DNA from: Aalborg-AAW-1 sp964458335
Lineage (GTDB): Bacteria; Patescibacteriota; Gracilibacteria; Absconditabacterales; Absconditicoccaceae
Direction: 5' to 3'
NCBI GenBank assembly: GCA_964458335.1
Contig: CAYWIJ010000008.1
Location: 1-52,973 of the forward strand
Length of the DNA: 52,973 bases
Below are positions 50,154 through 52,973 of the stretch, one piece after another; the first letter of the stretch is position 1; each line of letters begins with the position of its first letter. The translations under genes were made by a program, and so were the position numbers. The notes below the pieces were generated by a model. The model was not told the DNA's origin. It saw only the letters and a program-made list of their open reading frames with translations, and did not search any database.

Positions 50154-51236
50154 ATGACAAGTAATGCAAAACAACAAGTATTAAAAGATGCAATCGCTAC
50201 GATTGAAAAACAATTTGGAAAATGAGCTATCATGCGTATGGGTGACAACGCGAATCTCGGTCAGGTAAGTACCTTTCATTCTGGTTCGTATGTCATGGAT
50301 CTGATCTTAGGATGAGGATATCCAGAAGGACGTGTGATCGAAATGTATGGACATGAATCATCAGGTAAGACGACGATCGCTTTACATGCTATCGCTGAAG
50401 TACAACGCAGAGGTGAATTAGCTGCCTTTATCGATGCCGAACATGCTCTGGATCCTCACTATGCTCGTAAACTGGGTGTTGATGTAGATAATCTTCTGCT
50501 TTCTCAGCCTGATTATGGAGAACAAGCACTACAAATCGCTGAAGAACTTGCAAAAACTGGAGCAGTAAAACTTATTGTTATTGACTCGGTGAGTGCAATG
50601 GTTCCTAGAGCGGAAGTAGAAGGAGATATGGGTGATAGTTTCATGGGTCTTCAAGCTCGTATGATGTCACAAGGTCTCAGAAAAATCACTGGTATCTTAG
50701 CAAAAACAGGAACTTCTCTCATCTTCATCAACCAAATCCGTATGAAAATCGGAGTAATGTTTGGAAATCCTGAGACAACGTCTGGAGGTAATGCCTTGAA
50801 ATTCTTCGCTTCACAAAGATTAGAAATCCGTAAAGGAGAAAAAATTCTCGGAGCTGATAAAGAACAAGAAGGATATATCTGTAAAGTAAAAACGGCAAAA
50901 AATAAAATATTTGCTCCATTCAAAACAGTCGAAGTGCCTATTAAATGGGCTGAAGGTATCTCAAAGATTGATGATATTGTAGAAGCTTCAGTGATTCTCA
51001 AACTTATCTCTCGTAATGGTGCGTTCTATGCTCTTGGAGATCAAAAATTCCAAGGAAAAGCAAAATTGACAGAGTTTATTGCTAGCGATGAAAAAACTCG
51101 TAAAGATCTTGAATCTCAAATCCAAGGTAAAATCAAAGAAATGAGATCAGGGAAAGCAGTACTCGATGATGATGCATTGGAAGCTCTTGCAGAAGATATG
51201 CACGCAGAGGTGACGATAGAAGAAACTGAAGAATAG
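50154..51236 (+). CDS. recA: Recombinase RecA
   Basis: 360 residues. N-terminal IEKQFGKGAIMRMGDN, Walker A GHESSGKTT (G66-T74; the usual Pro after Gly is His), Walker B LIVIDSVSAMVPRAE, L1 and L2 loop regions (EVEGDMGDSFMGLQAR; GVMFGNPETTSGGNALKF) and an acidic C-terminal tail. It catalyses strand exchange and LexA co-cleavage. TGAs encode conserved glycines (FGKGAI, LGGGYP). A terminator follows. Confidence 0.98.
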
Positions 51237-51252
51237 AAAAATGATATATTCT

Positions 51253-51274
51253 AACCCACGATGTGGGTTTTTTC
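51253..51274 (+). terminator. Terminator after recA
   Basis: Perfect stem AACCCAC/GTGGGTT with loop GAT, then Ts. Confidence 0.92.
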
Positions 51275-51334
51275 TTGTCTTGAAATAATGTATAAGAATC
51301 GTATAGATAGATAGTATTTATTATTTTTTGTATT

Positions 51335-51781
51335 ATGAAAAAAATTTTTCTTATTATAGGATTAGTTATAATATTTGTACTTTCTGGCTGTTCGTCTTCA
51401 AAAGTGTCTTTAGAAGAAACACAAAATACAGATCCAGTATATGAAGATTATCTCTCTTATACTGGAGTGAAAGATGAGATCAATAACCTTACACCAGAAC
51501 AGTTAGCAAAGTTAATGATCGAACATACAGATGAAGATATCTATCTGGATATTCGAAATAAGGCTATGACATTCTCTCAAGAAGAGTATGATCGCTACTA
51601 TGCTCTACTCTTAGAGTCTAATATCCAGGATATGATACAAGAAGGTGTCATCGATGCAGAACAGATTCAAGAAGAGAAAGAAGCTAGTGATCAACAACGT
51701 CAAGAATTGGACCAAAAAGCTATGGAAAAATATGGAAAACCAATGTATCAATTGCCATTTATGCAGGCTTTGGAGTTGTAA
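51335..51781 (+). CDS. Putative lipoprotein, unknown
   Basis: 148 residues. Signal MKKIFLIIGLVIIFVLSGC with lipobox Cys19; the mature part is Glu/Gln/Asp-rich and predicted helical (QIQEEKEASDQQRQELDQKA). No TGA. It is followed 30 nt later by the GH26-like gene and may be cotranscribed with it. Confidence 0.75.
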   Translation: MKKIFLIIGLVIIFVLSGCSSSKVSLEETQNTDPVYEDYLSYTGVKDEINNLTPEQLAKLMIEHTDEDIYLDIRNKAMTFSQEEYDRYYALLLESNIQDMIQEGVIDAEQIQEEKEASDQQRQELDQKAMEKYGKPMYQLPFMQALEL

Positions 51782-51810
51782 TATATTTATTTAATAAATA
51801 GAATATTGAT

Positions 51811-52920
51811 TTGAAAAAAATATTGTGATTATTGATATGTTTACTATGATTTTTTTCCTTATCGTCAGCAGTAACGATAGGGATCCATGGACTGCAATTT
51901 CAAGATGATATTAAAGATCTTACTCGTTGGGAGTCGCTTCAAGATGGTAAAAAAGTTGAAATTATCTGACTGATTTTCGATCATTATACGGATACAGAGT
52001 CTGTCTATCTTCATAAAGTAGTGGATCAATTGTGAACAGATAGAATCTATCATATCTCTCTTTCTCCGTATGGTTATACTTCGACACAGGTTGCCAATGG
52101 TGCTTTTGATGTCGAGTATAAAAGATTTTTTAAAGAAGTGAAAGATATGAATATTACTGTAGTATTTCGTACCATGCATGAGATGAATGGTGGACGATAT
52201 TCTCGAGCATCGAAACCAGAGGAATTCAAGAAAGCACGAAGATATGTCCATACGATGGCTCGTAAGGACTTCGATCTTCAGTCAGACAAACTTCTTTTTT
52301 CGCTGTCATTTAATAGTCAAGACTTACCTACCAGTGATGCAATTCCGACACAACAATCTTCCTATGAATACTGTAGTCAGTGGAGAGTTGATAATAAAGG
52401 ACGATGTCCCCGTATGGAAGACTATTATCCAGGGAGAAATTATGTCGATCTGATAGGTGTAACACTCTATAATCGAGGAAGATCGAGATCAGATAACTGG
52501 TCAGTATGGAAAGATCCAAAAGTATTACTGACGGAATCAAATCTTATAGGAAGATTATATCAATGGAATAAACCTATCATTATTGATGAACTAGGAACGA
52601 CTGCAGTCAAGTTTGATGGAGAATGGACACAAGAGAAAGTTACAGAGACATTTGCAAACAACAAGGAAGACAAAAATACACGATTGAGAGAATGGAAACT
52701 CCTCTTCGCTGAATATCCGAGAATTGTGGGTATTGTCTATTTTAATGTCGATCTCACCCAAGGAGCTACGAGACAAGTATTGGGACAAGCAGATCGATCG
52801 CTGATCATGTCGCCGTATGTGAGTGATTACACCTTTGGCAAGAGGTTTGTACTGAACTATGGTGATGATGCACTGAGGAAGCTATTTGTGATTAAGAAGA
52901 AACCGGTGAGGAAAGTATAA
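51811..52920 (+). CDS. Exported GH26-like glycoside hydrolase
   Basis: 369 residues from TTG 51811. Signal peptide KKILGLLICLLGFFSLSSA, then a TIM-barrel-like domain with FRTMHEMNGGRYSR (E124 as expected acid/base) and PIIIDELGTT (E260 as expected nucleophile). GH26 enzymes cut beta-mannans or related glucans. TTG is chosen because the frame has no ATG before the signal. TGAs are Gly in the signal and at EIIGLIF and QLGTDRI. A secreted polysaccharidase fits a host-associated or scavenging lifestyle. Confidence 0.8.
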
Positions 52921-52973
52921 CGGTTCGCGGCTTGGCGTAGTGGGGGCTTTTCAGCACAACACTTGATACGAAG
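52921..52973. other. Window end, nothing recognised
   Basis: 53 nt, noticeably richer in G and C than the rest, with no gene. It is probably an assembly-edge or repeat sequence. Confidence 0.4.

Overview
The window reads as one scaffold of a candidate-phylum (CPR/Patescibacteria) bacterium in which UGA means glycine (genetic code 25), as in Absconditabacteria (SR1) and Gracilibacteria. Under the standard code most genes break at TGA. Read with TGA = Gly they become full length, and the TGAs fall on invariant glycines: the NERLEFLGDS signature of RNase III, motif I of KsgA, both glycines of the GSSAGA nucleophile motif of an S51 peptidase, the G2 box of a histidine kinase, and conserved glycines of IF-1 and RecA. 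Every gene I could delimit ends in TAA or TAG. A tRNA with anticodon UCA and glycine-type identity bases lies at 26937-27010. The DNA is AT-rich and the genes are short and densely packed. Many have a TATAAT-like box 4-9 nt before the ATG instead of a Shine-Dalgarno sequence, which suggests leaderless mRNAs. The split between SR1 and Gracilibacteria is not settled from this sequence alone.

Layout. 1-1.7 kb: an unidentified gene end, rpmA, rpmF, nusB and tRNA-Lys. 1.8-4.9 kb: Nudix hydrolase, S51 peptidase, murF and a lipoprotein. 4.9-9.8 kb (minus strand): a small membrane protein, an OmpR-type regulator with its histidine kinase, a hypothetical, a Xer recombinase and a proline/threonine-rich membrane protein. 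9.9-15.4 kb: a cell-surface block (FemAB-like, FecR-like, an exported protein, LCP) followed by rnc. A 10-N assembly gap lies at 15380-15389. 15.5-22.8 kb: secF, lipoprotein, smpB, small membrane protein, DKNYY-type protein (minus), argS, lipid-anchored thiol peroxidase and a CYTH protein. 22.8-26.7 kb: hypotheticals and a 710-residue protein with a C-terminal muramidase-like domain.

26.9-34.5 kb is the translation core: tRNAs Gly(UCA), Tyr, Ala, Arg, Glu and Leu, then infC-rpmI-rplT, an S21-like gene, rplU-infA-rpmJ-rpsM-rpsK-rpsD-rpoA-rplQ and rplM-rpsI. 34.9-52.9 kb: lipoprotein, PiT phosphate transporter, M42 aminopeptidase, two MFS carriers, murC, flavin reductase, CDF metal transporter, PepF peptidase, ksgA-cmk-adk, ruvX, recA, lipoprotein and a GH26-like glycosidase.

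The most unusual feature is a palindromic dispersed repeat (left end GTCATTGC, core GAAGCAATCC) that occurs between genes and also inside murF, argS and murC. In all three genes it sits in the same reading frame (VIAR...EAI) and leaves the gene open, which parallels the Rickettsia palindromic elements. Other notable items are a large peptidoglycan-lytic candidate without a signal peptide, a lipid-anchored peroxiredoxin, an apparent frameshift at the end of argS, and a hairpin-bearing sequence shared by two distant loci.
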